This document shows, in pieces, positions 17,872 to 25,865 of a stretch of 64,000 bases of DNA (the first letter of the stretch is position 1; each line of letters opens with the position of its first letter). Origin of the DNA: Bacillota bacterium. Lineage in GTDB: Bacteria > Bacillota > SHA-98 > UBA4971. The notes under the pieces are model-generated. The model did not search any database and was not told where the DNA came from. It saw nothing but the letters and a program-made list of their open reading frames with translations. The position numbers were made by a program, and so were the translations under genes. The stretch is from NCBI GenBank assembly GCA_012689375.1, contig JAAZLO010000021.1, forward strand, positions 1-64,000. Direction: 5' to 3'.

Positions 17872-18429
17872 ATGCCGAACGGCGATTATCGCGAAACTGA
17901 AAAGAAAATGGATGATGTCCTTGAAGCGACCCGGAAGGAATTTGCATCAATTAGAACAGGCAGGGCTAATCCGGCTTTGCTGGACAGAATCAATGTGGAA
18001 GCATATGGTGATATTCTTCCTATAAATCAAGTTGCCAATGTCTCTGTACCTGAACCCCGTCTTCTTGTGATTCAACCATGGGATCAGAATCTTATATCTG
18101 ATATCGAACGTGCTATTTTAAAATCTGATCTGGCGTTGACTCCTATGAGTGATGGTTCTGTTATCAGAATATCCATTCCTACACTTACTGAAGAAAGACG
18201 TCGGGATTTAGTGAAGGTTGCGGGAAAGACTGCTGAAGAAATGCGGATTCGCATAAGAAACATCAGACGGGAAGCCATTGATGTCCTGCGGGAAAAGGAA
18301 AAAAACAAGGAAATAACTGAAGATGAATTAAGGCGGGGACAAAACAAAATTCAAAAGATAACCGATACATTCATTGCTAAAATTGACAATCTGCTTGGAG
18401 ATAAGGAAGCTGAAATTATGGAGTTCTGA
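17872..18429 (+). CDS. frr: Ribosome recycling factor
   Basis: With EF-G it splits post-termination ribosomes. 185 residues, exactly the family size. Family motifs are EFASIRTGRANPALLDRI, PINQVANVSVPEPRLLVIQPWD and TEERRRDLVKVAGKTAEE, with long helices at both ends forming the three-helix bundle. The ORF track's 17815 start lies within pyrH; ATG 17872 is preceded by GGGGGGATTA. Codon usage matches its neighbours. Confidence 0.97.
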   Translation: MPNGDYRETEKKMDDVLEATRKEFASIRTGRANPALLDRINVEAYGDILPINQVANVSVPEPRLLVIQPWDQNLISDIERAILKSDLALTPMSDGSVIRISIPTLTEERRRDLVKVAGKTAEEMRIRIRNIRREAIDVLREKEKNKEITEDELRRGQNKIQKITDTFIAKIDNLLGDKEAEIMEF

Positions 18430-18444
18430 GAGGAGGTGGCCGGG

Positions 18445-18618
18445 TTGCCTCATTTTATTACAGACAAATGTACAAAGTGCGGAGTTTGTGCTGATGTATG
18501 CCCTTTTGAAGCAATCAGTGAGGGAGAAGACAAATATGTGATAGATCCCGATATTTGCACAGATTGCGGAATATGTGCAGATGAATGTCCGGAGGATGCG
18601 ATTATAGAAGGGGAATAA
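18445..18618 (+). CDS. 2[4Fe-4S] ferredoxin
   Basis: A 57-residue bacterial-type ferredoxin carrying low-potential electrons. Two cluster motifs are complete: CTKCGVCADVCP and CTDCGICADECP. The start is TTG 18445, with AGGAGG eight bases upstream and giving MPHFITDKC; the ORF track begins three codons earlier in the ribosome site. It begins 15 bases after frr and is followed by a hairpin terminator, so it seems to be the last gene of the rpsB operon. A ferredoxin in this translation operon is unusual. It could serve the Rnf and Nfn complexes, or IspG nearby, but that is inference. Confidence 0.93.
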   Translation: MPHFITDKCTKCGVCADVCPFEAISEGEDKYVIDPDICTDCGICADECPEDAIIEGE

Positions 18619-18638
18619 TTTACACGATTTTAACTTTC

Positions 18639-18669
18639 GGGGGAGGCGCACCTCCCCTAAAAATTTTTC
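18639..18669 (+). terminator. Probable terminator after ferredoxin gene
   Basis: GGGGAGG and CCTCCCC form a 7-bp GC-rich stem around a CGCA loop, followed by TAAAAATTTTT. The U-rich stretch begins several bases after the stem, so efficiency may be partial. It separates the rpsB-ferredoxin unit from the uppS-cdsA-isoprenoid unit. Confidence 0.65.
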
Positions 18670-18717
18670 AAGGGTCCTGTTTTCATACATTGGATAACGG
18701 AGGGATAAAACCTAAAG

Positions 18718-19515
18718 GTGCTTAACAGTAGTTTCTTTCGTTTATTTTCAGGCGCCAAAAAACGTCCAATCCATGAGGAAACGGATGTTCAATCCCTGGA
18801 AAATAAAATTGATCGTCGAAGACTACCTATGCATGTGGCTATAATCATGGATGGCAATGGAAGGTGGGCTTCACGGCAAGGTCTCCCTAGGTTGTCTGGA
18901 CATGCGGTAGGGAGCAGGAAGGCAGAAGAAATCGTTAAGATCGCCCAAGATATCGGAATAAGGCATATAACCTTGTATGTATTTTCTACTGAAAATTGGA
19001 AAAGGCCTCGTAAAGAAGTAGAAGGGCTTATGAGTCTTCTTGTGGAATTATTTGAAAGAAGATTACAGGATTTAATTAATTACGGGGCTAATATAAAAAT
19101 AATCGGGCGTAGAGACAGACTGCCCGGACCCGTACTTGCGGCAATAATTAATGCCGAAAACAAAACAGCGGATAATGAAAGAATCTTTGTAAACCTTGCT
19201 ATAGATTACGGAGGCCGTGATGAAATAAGAAGAGCAGTGCAGGAGCTGGTGATGAAAGCTCTCATGGGCAAAATAGAGGCCGATGCAATTTCTGAGGAAG
19301 ATATTAGTCTCCATCTTTATACTGCAGGTAGTCCTGATCCTGATCTCATAATACGTACAGGGGGAGAGATGAGGATGTCCAATTTTCTCACCTGGCAATC
19401 CGCCTATTCTGAACTGGTGGTCACTTCCCGACTTTGGCCGGATTTTTCCAAGGGGGATCTTCTTTTAGCAATTCTGGAATACCAGCGAAGGAAGAGGAAA
19501 TTCGGGGGTCTATAA
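18718..19515 (+). CDS. uppS: Undecaprenyl diphosphate synthase
   Basis: Condenses eight isopentenyl units on farnesyl diphosphate to make the C55 lipid carrier for peptidoglycan and other wall polymers. 265 residues. Signature sites are VAIIMDGNGRWA with the catalytic Asp, HAVGSRKAEEIV, LYVFSTENWKRP, and the C-terminal PDLIIRTGGEMRMSNFL-type stretch with LWPDF. The start GTG 18718 follows GGAGGGAT by about eleven bases. It heads a lipid and isoprenoid group with cdsA, dxr and ispG. Confidence 0.96.
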   Translation: MLNSSFFRLFSGAKKRPIHEETDVQSLENKIDRRRLPMHVAIIMDGNGRWASRQGLPRLSGHAVGSRKAEEIVKIAQDIGIRHITLYVFSTENWKRPRKEVEGLMSLLVELFERRLQDLINYGANIKIIGRRDRLPGPVLAAIINAENKTADNERIFVNLAIDYGGRDEIRRAVQELVMKALMGKIEADAISEEDISLHLYTAGSPDPDLIIRTGGEMRMSNFLTWQSAYSELVVTSRLWPDFSKGDLLLAILEYQRRKRKFGGL

Positions 19516-19549
19516 AATTTCCGCCATCCCCTGCTGGGAGGGTTTTAGT

Positions 19550-20365
19550 TTGAACCCAAGGGTTTCAAGTGCACTTATAATCATCCCTTTTGTATTATTG
19601 ATCATAGTCTTAGGTAGAATCTATTTGGCTGTAATGATATTTATCCTTGGAATGATGTGCATTAATGAATTCTATAAACTGGCTGAACTGTCCGGCTATT
19701 CCCCTTTAGACAAAGTGGGGATTATCGGTGTAGCGGCTTTTACAGTTATCGGTTATCTAGGCCTGCAACAGGCTGTGGATATTGTTGTAGCAGTGGTTTT
19801 TATCGCGAGTATGGTTTGGCAGGTGCTGACTTTTGAAGATCGGAATCCTATTGCTGATTCGGCAATTACCTTATTCGGATCAATATATGTAGGTTTGCCT
19901 TTGGCTACAGGCCTTCTTTTACGCTGCAGCGGGGATAATAAAACCGGGCTGGGATACTTTTTGACGGCTATTCTCACTATATGGGCAACTGATATAGGAG
20001 CGTATTATGGAGGAAGGACCTTCGGTAAGCATAAGCTTTCACCTAAAATAAGCCCGAATAAGACTTATGAGGGGGCAATTTCCGGTCTGGTTTGCGGTAT
20101 TATCGTGGGGGTTGCCGCAAGATCGTTTGGTGCTGTCTATATGTGGTGGCCTAATCTTAACCCCGTCCATAGTATTATGCTTGCGCTTATAGCATCAGTC
20201 TTCGGCCAAATAGGTGACTTATCAGAATCAGCATTTAAGCGAAATGCGAGAGTTAAGGATTCCGGGGTCTTTATGCCGGGCCATGGGGGGGTCTTAGACA
20301 GACTTGATAGCTTGCTTCTCGCCATTCCCATGGTGTACTATTATGTAAGGCTCTTCCTATCCTAG
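19550..20365 (+). CDS. cdsA: Phosphatidate cytidylyltransferase
   Basis: Makes CDP-diacylglycerol from phosphatidic acid and CTP, the branch point of phospholipid synthesis. 271 residues, with about eight membrane segments. The C-terminal family signature is clear: SAFKRNARVKDSG, then MPGHGGVLDRLDS. TTG 19550 is the start with GGGAGGG upstream. It stands between uppS and the ytvI-like gene, before dxr and rseP, the common uppS-cdsA-dxr-rseP-ispG arrangement. Confidence 0.96.
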   Translation: MNPRVSSALIIIPFVLLIIVLGRIYLAVMIFILGMMCINEFYKLAELSGYSPLDKVGIIGVAAFTVIGYLGLQQAVDIVVAVVFIASMVWQVLTFEDRNPIADSAITLFGSIYVGLPLATGLLLRCSGDNKTGLGYFLTAILTIWATDIGAYYGGRTFGKHKLSPKISPNKTYEGAISGLVCGIIVGVAARSFGAVYMWWPNLNPVHSIMLALIASVFGQIGDLSESAFKRNARVKDSGVFMPGHGGVLDRLDSLLLAIPMVYYYVRLFLS

Positions 20366-20397
20366 GAGGCTCATTCTTTATTTTTGAGGTAAATGAT

Positions 20398-21444
20398 TTG
20401 AAAAAGGTGCCGGAGTTTTGGAGGTACTTGATTATATGGGGTGGCGTACTTACCGCATGCTATCTCGCGGCTAAATATGTATTACCTCTTTTCGCCCCAT
20501 TTATTGTTGCCGTCATTTTAGCTTCCATTATTGATCCTATTGTAGTTTTTACTACGAAACGTTCCCGGTTTAGTAGAGGCGTATGTGCCTTTATTTGTCT
20601 TTTATGTGTTTTTATTTTATTGTCAATTATTATTGCTTTTATAGTTATAAGAATAATTTCTGAAGCCCAAGATCTCTATCGTGAGTTACCCATTTATAAT
20701 ATGACCGTTGAGGAAATTCTGGGTAGGGTTATTTTTCTTATGAGGAGTATCACTGAGGATATGCCGGATTCTGTAATAAATGCGATAAAAAGCGTCCAAT
20801 CCAGATTATATTGGGGGCTTGAAAAGATTATTTTAAATCTAACTGGTGTTATTATGAGTCTTCCCCGGCTTAGCATTAATATAATTGTTAGTTTTTTTGC
20901 TGCGTTTTTTATCAGTCGGGATAAGGAAGAGATCTCTGAATTCTTTGCAAACCTTGCACCTATAAAATGGCGCGATAAAGCGAGTAAAGCGAAATCAGAA
21001 TTGGTTTCTGTAATCCTTGGGTTTATCAGGGCTTATTTAATCCTTATAAGTGTGACAATTGCTGTGAGCGTTGTCGGCTTTACGGTAGCCGGTGTTAAAT
21101 ATGCTTGGATCTTGGGGATTATCGCGGGTGTGCTTGATCTTATCCCCCTGGTGGGACCGGGCCTGTTGTATATATCCCTGATTATCGTATACATCATCAC
21201 AAAGCAATTTTACCAAGCCATAGTAATTGCAGTTCTTCTTATAGTCCAATTTTTTATTCGTAAGGGGATGGAGCCGAGAGTCCTCGGAGGCAGTTTAGGT
21301 ATTCACCCTATTGCAGTACTTGTATCAATGTACCTGGGATATAGATTCCTCGGTGCTGCCGGAATGTTTATCGGTCCGTTTTTTGCAGTCATGTTAAAAA
21401 TCATGGTTAAGCTGAATATTTTGCCTTCATGGCCTAAGGAATGA
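20398..21444 (+). CDS. AI-2E family membrane protein, YtvI-like
   Basis: A 348-residue polytopic protein of the AI-2E exporter/PerM family, closest by length and character to the sporulation membrane protein YtvI. About seven to eight membrane segments; a soluble stretch near residues 90-150; and the family C-terminal region PLVGPGLLYISLIIVY and GGSLGIHPIAVLVSMYLGYR. The substrate is unknown; members have been linked to signal export, Na+/H+ antiport and sporulation. It starts at TTG 20398 after TGAGGT. Its stop overlaps an ATG that the ORF track uses as the dxr start. It is inserted between cdsA and dxr, which is not the usual place. Confidence 0.85.
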   Translation: MKKVPEFWRYLIIWGGVLTACYLAAKYVLPLFAPFIVAVILASIIDPIVVFTTKRSRFSRGVCAFICLLCVFILLSIIIAFIVIRIISEAQDLYRELPIYNMTVEEILGRVIFLMRSITEDMPDSVINAIKSVQSRLYWGLEKIILNLTGVIMSLPRLSINIIVSFFAAFFISRDKEEISEFFANLAPIKWRDKASKAKSELVSVILGFIRAYLILISVTIAVSVVGFTVAGVKYAWILGIIAGVLDLIPLVGPGLLYISLIIVYIITKQFYQAIVIAVLLIVQFFIRKGMEPRVLGGSLGIHPIAVLVSMYLGYRFLGAAGMFIGPFFAVMLKIMVKLNILPSWPKE

Positions 21445-21458
21445 AAGGGGATTTATTA

Positions 21459-22622
21459 TTGGCTCGCTCTGTTGTGATATTAGGTTCTACAGGATCCATC
21501 GGAACTCAAACACTTGATGTTATCAAATGGCACCATGATGATATTAAAGTAGTGGGGCTTGCGGCAAATAAAAATATAGATATTTTGGAAAAGCAGATAC
21601 GGATCTGGCGTCCTCATATTGTAGGGGTGGCTCACCCTGGCGCTGCTAGGTTGCTTAAGAGTAGAATTCGGGATACTAATGTTGAGGTTGTATCAGGACA
21701 AAATGCGGCATCTACTGTTGCATCCTGTGATTTTGCAGATTTCGCAGTCAGTGCTATTGTGGGAATGGAAGGCCTCATGCCCACAATTCGTGCTATTGAG
21801 AGCGGGAAGACTGTAGCGCTTGCCACAAAGGAGGCATTGGTTGCAGCCGGGGAAATTGTAATGAGCAAGGCATCCCGCCATGGTGTGAATATTTTACCTA
21901 TTGACAGTGAGCATTCTGCGATATTCCAGTGCCTTCAAGGGCACGATATAAAAGGCGTGGAAAGGTTAATCCTAACTGCGTCCGGAGGTCCCTTTCTTAG
22001 GTTTTCCAAAGAAAAAATGAAAGGTGTAACCCTTGAAGACGCCTTGCGTCACCCTACATGGTCAATGGGTGTGAAGGTCACAATAGATTCTGCAACTCTT
22101 ATGAATAAGGGGCTTGAACTCATAGAGGCAAGGTGGCTTTTTGGAATTGATCCCATGAAAATTTGTGCAATAATTCATCCTGAAAGTATTGTCCATTCTA
22201 TGGTGGAATTTGTTGACGGTTCAATCTTGGCCCAGCTGGGCGCACAGGATATGAGGCTCCCAATCCAGTACGCTCTTAGTTTCCCTGAACGGACTAAGGG
22301 ATTTTGTGATAAGATTAATCTTACAAAAGCGGGAAGCTTAACATTTGAAGAACCTGATTTAGAAAGATTTCCCGCCTTGCGCCTTGGTTACGAGGCCCTT
22401 AAAACAGGGGGGACTCTTCCCTGTGTCCTTAATTCTGCTAACGAGAAGGCTGTAGATTTATTTATAGCAGGCAAGATTGGGTTTTGTGATATTGCCGGAC
22501 TTGTTGAGGGCGTTATGGAAAGCCATAATGTAACGGAAGGAGCCTCACTGGAACAAATTTTAGTTGCTGACTCCTGGGCAAGGGAGCAAGTTTCCAAGCA
22601 AGCCGGAAGGATAAGGGGGTAG
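21459..22622 (+). CDS. dxr: 1-deoxy-D-xylulose-5-phosphate reductoisomerase
   Basis: First committed enzyme of the MEP isoprenoid pathway; NADPH-dependent conversion of DXP to MEP. 387 residues. An N-terminal NADPH site (VVILGSTGSIGTQTLDV), LATKEALVAAGE, the metal site ILPIDSEHSAIFQCL, TASGGPF and the HPTWSMGVKVTIDSATLMNKG stretch are all present. I start at TTG 21459, seven bases after AAAGGGGA; the ORF track's ATG 21441 overlaps the end of the previous gene and has no site. The next gene, rseP, begins four bases after the stop. Confidence 0.96.
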   Translation: MARSVVILGSTGSIGTQTLDVIKWHHDDIKVVGLAANKNIDILEKQIRIWRPHIVGVAHPGAARLLKSRIRDTNVEVVSGQNAASTVASCDFADFAVSAIVGMEGLMPTIRAIESGKTVALATKEALVAAGEIVMSKASRHGVNILPIDSEHSAIFQCLQGHDIKGVERLILTASGGPFLRFSKEKMKGVTLEDALRHPTWSMGVKVTIDSATLMNKGLELIEARWLFGIDPMKICAIIHPESIVHSMVEFVDGSILAQLGAQDMRLPIQYALSFPERTKGFCDKINLTKAGSLTFEEPDLERFPALRLGYEALKTGGTLPCVLNSANEKAVDLFIAGKIGFCDIAGLVEGVMESHNVTEGASLEQILVADSWAREQVSKQAGRIRG

Positions 22623-22626
22623 TCCC

Positions 22627-23685
22627 GTGCTTGGTTCTGCAATACTGATAATTATCTCTTTCATATTTGTATTCCTTACATTTGCTCTGTCTCATGAATT
22701 TGGGCATTTTATAGTAGGTAAGGCCAGCGGGGTATGGGTGTACGAATTTAGTTTAGGTTTCGGTCCGATCATTAAACAATTTAAGCGAAAGGAAACTTTA
22801 TATTCTATAAGGATTCTCCCCCTTGGAGCATTTGTAAAATTTGCAGGCCTTGATCAGCCTCCTGATTCTACAGATGATGTTACGGATGAAGACCCGGGAA
22901 GTTTTCGTTCTAAACCTATTATTCTAAGGCTTTTTACTATTTTGGCGGGCCCCTTCATGAATTTTATTGTAGCGTTTATTTTGTTTTCCATAGTGTTTAC
23001 TGCAGCGGGTGTACCCTCGGCTATAATTGCGGAAGTTTTTCCTGGGACTCCTGCTTGGCATGGGGGTGTTATCGCAGGAGATCGAATTATTTCCATCGAT
23101 GGTGCCCGTGCTGATTCTATTGCTGATGTAAAAGATAAAATATGGCAGAACCCCGGTCAACCCCTAAACCTTAAAATTGAGCGGGAGGGGGAAATAATTG
23201 AGCGTACGGTGACCCCTGAATCGGATCCTGATGCTCAAGGGGGCGCCATAGGGGTTATGCTTTCAGAAATCTGGGTGCGGAGGGGTTTTTTAGAATCTGT
23301 AAGTCGTGGTATGAGTTTCACCGGGAAAATGTCATGGAACCTTCTTCTTACCCTATGGAGGATGATTACCGGGAAGATAAAGCCTGATGTGGCAGGGCCT
23401 ATAGGGATTGTTCAGGCAGTAGGGCAAACTGCACGGTTGGGGTTTATAAACGTTTTTTATCTTGCAGGGTTATTAAATGTAAACCTGGGGCTTTTAAATC
23501 TTCTTCCTATACCTGTCCTTGACGGCGGATGGGTTGTGTTTCTTTTAATTGAAGCAATTCGGAGAAAGCCCCTCAGCGTAGAACAGGAAACATTCGCCCG
23601 TATGGTTGGCATGGCAATCCTTGGGGTCTTAATAGTCTTTGCTACATTTTCGGACATTATCAGGTTAGGTACATCGGGGGGCTGA
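22627..23685 (+). CDS. rseP: RseP/RasP site-2 zinc metalloprotease
   Basis: Intramembrane protease that cleaves anti-sigma factors and signal peptide remnants. 352 residues. The zinc site HEFGH is at 23-27 in the first membrane helix; a single PDZ domain spans about 125-205 (VFPGTPAWHGGVIAGDRIISIDG); the second metal motif NLLPIPVLDGG lies in the C-terminal membrane region. The start GTG 22627 follows AAGGGGG. It is in the normal position between dxr and ispG. An RseC-like protein is encoded at 35.1 kb, but no sigma-E/RseA pair is visible in the window. Confidence 0.95.
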   Translation: MLGSAILIIISFIFVFLTFALSHEFGHFIVGKASGVWVYEFSLGFGPIIKQFKRKETLYSIRILPLGAFVKFAGLDQPPDSTDDVTDEDPGSFRSKPIILRLFTILAGPFMNFIVAFILFSIVFTAAGVPSAIIAEVFPGTPAWHGGVIAGDRIISIDGARADSIADVKDKIWQNPGQPLNLKIEREGEIIERTVTPESDPDAQGGAIGVMLSEIWVRRGFLESVSRGMSFTGKMSWNLLLTLWRMITGKIKPDVAGPIGIVQAVGQTARLGFINVFYLAGLLNVNLGLLNLLPIPVLDGGWVVFLLIEAIRRKPLSVEQETFARMVGMAILGVLIVFATFSDIIRLGTSGG

Positions 23686-23705
23686 ATCGGAGGGATTATG
23701 TTTAT

Positions 23706-24791
23706 ATGGAATATAAAAGGCGCATATCCAAAAAAATCAGGGTCGGGGCTGTAAATATAGGCGGGGACGCCCCTATCTCTGTTCAATCGATGACAAAGAC
23801 TGATACAAGAGATGTGAAAGCGACCATATCCCAAATATCAAGGCTTAAAAATGCAGGCTGTGATATAGTAAGATGTGCAGTCCCCGATATGGAAGCAGCT
23901 TTAGCCTTAAAGGATATAAAAAGGCATTCCCCACTCCCCCTAGTAGCAGATATTCATTTCGATTATAGACTGGCTTTAGCTGCCTTGGATGCAGGAGTCG
24001 ACAAGCTCAGGATTAATCCCGGGAATATCGGGGGGAAAGACAGGCTCCGGAAAATTGCAGAGGCTGCCAAGGATCGTGGGATCCCCATAAGGGTCGGTGT
24101 GAATTCCGGTTCCGTACCAAAGGATGTTTTATCGGAGTATTCAGGACCTACCTGGGAAGCCCTGGTCGAAAGTGCCAAGAGGAGTATTTCCCTTCTTACA
24201 AATGGGGATTTTGACGATATAGTAGTATCATTAAAATCCTCGGATGTTATGACTACAATCCAAGCTTACCGCGGGATGGCCGGATTATGTGACTTTCCGT
24301 TTCACTTAGGTGTTACTGAGGCGGGTGGCTTAAGGGAAGGTACAATAAAATCCTCGATTGCACTGGGAATACTTCTTATGGAGGGTATAGGTGATACGAT
24401 CCGCGTATCATTAACCTATGAGCCTGAGGAGGAAGTAAAAGTAGGCATTGCTATACTGTCTGGGGTAGGAATTACAAAAGATAATATAGAAATTATATCA
24501 TGCCCCACATGCGGACGTTGCCAAGGGGATCTTATTAAGATCTACGATGACGTTAAGAAGAAACTTGAAGGGTTTGAATTTCCAATTAAAATTGCTGTAA
24601 TGGGATGCGAAGTTAACGGTCCGGGAGAAGCAAAGGAAGCAGATGTAGGGGTAGCATTGGGAGACAAATCAGGATTGATCTTTTCGAAAGGCCGGCCCTT
24701 AGAACGTGTTTTATTGGATGATATAGTTCCAAGGCTGGTAGAGGAAGCTAAAAGAGTCGGGGAAGAAAAACTGAAGTGCAAGATCTTTTAG
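23706..24791 (+). CDS. ispG: 4-hydroxy-3-methylbut-2-enyl diphosphate synthase (IspG)
   Basis: [4Fe-4S] enzyme of the MEP pathway, converting MEcPP to HMBPP using ferredoxin or flavodoxin electrons. 361 residues in the short bacterial form: an N-terminal TIM barrel (NIGGDAPISVQSMTKTDTRD, LVADIHFDYRLAL, LRINPGNIG) and a C-terminal cluster domain with SCPTCGRCQGDL and CEVNGPGEA giving the three cysteines. The start ATG 23706 follows GGAGGG by 11 bases; an ATG at 23698 is out of frame. Its need for electrons offers one use for the ferredoxin encoded at 18.4 kb. Confidence 0.96.
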   Translation: MEYKRRISKKIRVGAVNIGGDAPISVQSMTKTDTRDVKATISQISRLKNAGCDIVRCAVPDMEAALALKDIKRHSPLPLVADIHFDYRLALAALDAGVDKLRINPGNIGGKDRLRKIAEAAKDRGIPIRVGVNSGSVPKDVLSEYSGPTWEALVESAKRSISLLTNGDFDDIVVSLKSSDVMTTIQAYRGMAGLCDFPFHLGVTEAGGLREGTIKSSIALGILLMEGIGDTIRVSLTYEPEEEVKVGIAILSGVGITKDNIEIISCPTCGRCQGDLIKIYDDVKKKLEGFEFPIKIAVMGCEVNGPGEAKEADVGVALGDKSGLIFSKGRPLERVLLDDIVPRLVEEAKRVGEEKLKCKIF

Positions 24792-24815
24792 AGCCTTTTA
24801 GGGAGATGGATTTAA

Positions 24816-25439
24816 TTGAAAGTGTCTGTGATAATACCTGCTTATAATGAAGGTGCCCGTATAAGAAGGGTGATCTCTGCAGTAAAGAGGGCAGGCCTGC
24901 CCTCGGAGATTATCGTAGTAAGTGATGGCTCTACTGATGATACCGTTAAAATAGCACGTTCTGAAGGAGTGGCTGTCGTAGAACTCCTGAATAATCAAGG
25001 GAAAGGGGCAGCTTTGAAGGCGGGTGTGTGCTCCACTGATGCAGAAGTCTACGTATTTATTGATGCCGATCTGGTGGGATTGACACCGGATCATGTTGAT
25101 AGTTTAATTCGTCCTGTTGTTGAAGGTGCGGCTGATGCAACTCTTGGAGTCTTCGGGGGTGGCCGGCCTACAACTAACCTCGCCCATAAGATGACACCGG
25201 GGCTTTCAGGCCAACGTGCAGTAAAGGCTTCGTTCCTTAAGAATCTTCCGAGTATTGAAGAGTCGGGGTTCGGGGTGGAAGTCATGCTTAATAAACATCT
25301 TGAAAAACATAGTGCTAAGGTTGAGCGAGTTGAATTTTTTGGGGTATCTCAGATTCACAAGGAAGAAAAAATGGGGGGATTGGAAGGTTTCGCCGCCCGT
25401 ATTAAAATGTATAAGGATATTGTGACACATATAAAATAG
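24816..25439 (+). CDS. GT2-family glycosyltransferase
   Basis: A 207-residue single-domain family-2 glycosyltransferase with a GT-A fold. It opens SVIIPAYNEGARI, has the nucleotide-binding VVSDGSTDDTV and the metal-binding DADLVGL (DxD type). There is no membrane anchor. The acceptor cannot be told; relatives include undecaprenyl- or dolichyl-phosphate glycosyltransferases and glucosyl-3-phosphoglycerate-type enzymes. It starts at TTG 24816, 24 bases after ispG, so it is probably the last gene of the uppS-to-ispG unit. Location near UppS allows a lipid-linked role, but that is inference. Confidence 0.8.
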   Translation: MKVSVIIPAYNEGARIRRVISAVKRAGLPSEIIVVSDGSTDDTVKIARSEGVAVVELLNNQGKGAALKAGVCSTDAEVYVFIDADLVGLTPDHVDSLIRPVVEGAADATLGVFGGGRPTTNLAHKMTPGLSGQRAVKASFLKNLPSIEESGFGVEVMLNKHLEKHSAKVERVEFFGVSQIHKEEKMGGLEGFAARIKMYKDIVTHIK

Positions 25440-25468
25440 CGCCTGTCGAAATCCTATTTTTAGGGCAC

Positions 25469-25498
25469 TTGACGTGGAGACTGAGTTTAGGCTATTAT
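25469..25498 (+). promoter_or_regulatory. Sigma-A promoter for T-box-valS
   Basis: TTGACG, an 18-base spacer, then TATTAT. The predicted start, near 25505, is right before the conserved T-box leader begins, which supports the call. Confidence 0.6.
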
Positions 25499-25504
25499 AA
25501 CTAC

Positions 25505-25813
25505 AATTAAATACATAATAAACATAAATCCGCTGATGAAGAAGAGTAGAGTGGGGCCGCCCAAAGAGAGGGAGGTATAATTAAAGGTGGAAACTTCCTG
25601 GGATGTGCACACATCGAAGGTCGCTTCTGAGGATCAGTACCCAAAGGGATATATTCGTATGAATATCCCCGGTAGGTGCTGACGGGAAGGCCCGTTACAG
25701 CTGAAAGAGTGCTCATAATATTGGCTTTGGGGATTTGTACCAATATATGAGAAGCAAGGTGGTACCGCGAAATAAGCCCTTTTCGCCCTTGGTGTGGTGG
25801 AGGGGGCTTTTAT
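25505..25813 (+). ncRNA. T-box riboswitch leader of valS (tRNA-Val responsive)
   Basis: A complete T-box leader occupies the 426-base gap before valS. Stem I starts around GATGAAGAAGAGTAG (25534) and contains AGAGAGGGAGG. A GUC codon at 25620-25622, followed by a purine, is the likely specifier for valine. A central hairpin pairs GGGATAT with ATATCCC. The T-box AAGGTGGTACCGCG lies at 25756-25769; its UGGU can pair with the ACCA end of an A73 tRNA, as tRNA-Val has. The terminator stem AAGCCC/GGGCTT (25774-25812) ends in a T-run. Uncharged tRNA-Val should favour the antiterminator and switch valS on. Confidence 0.93.
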
Positions 25814-25865
25814 AATTCAGGAATTGATTGTTCCGTGAAATGGAAAAGGAGGAATAGGTAAGGTC

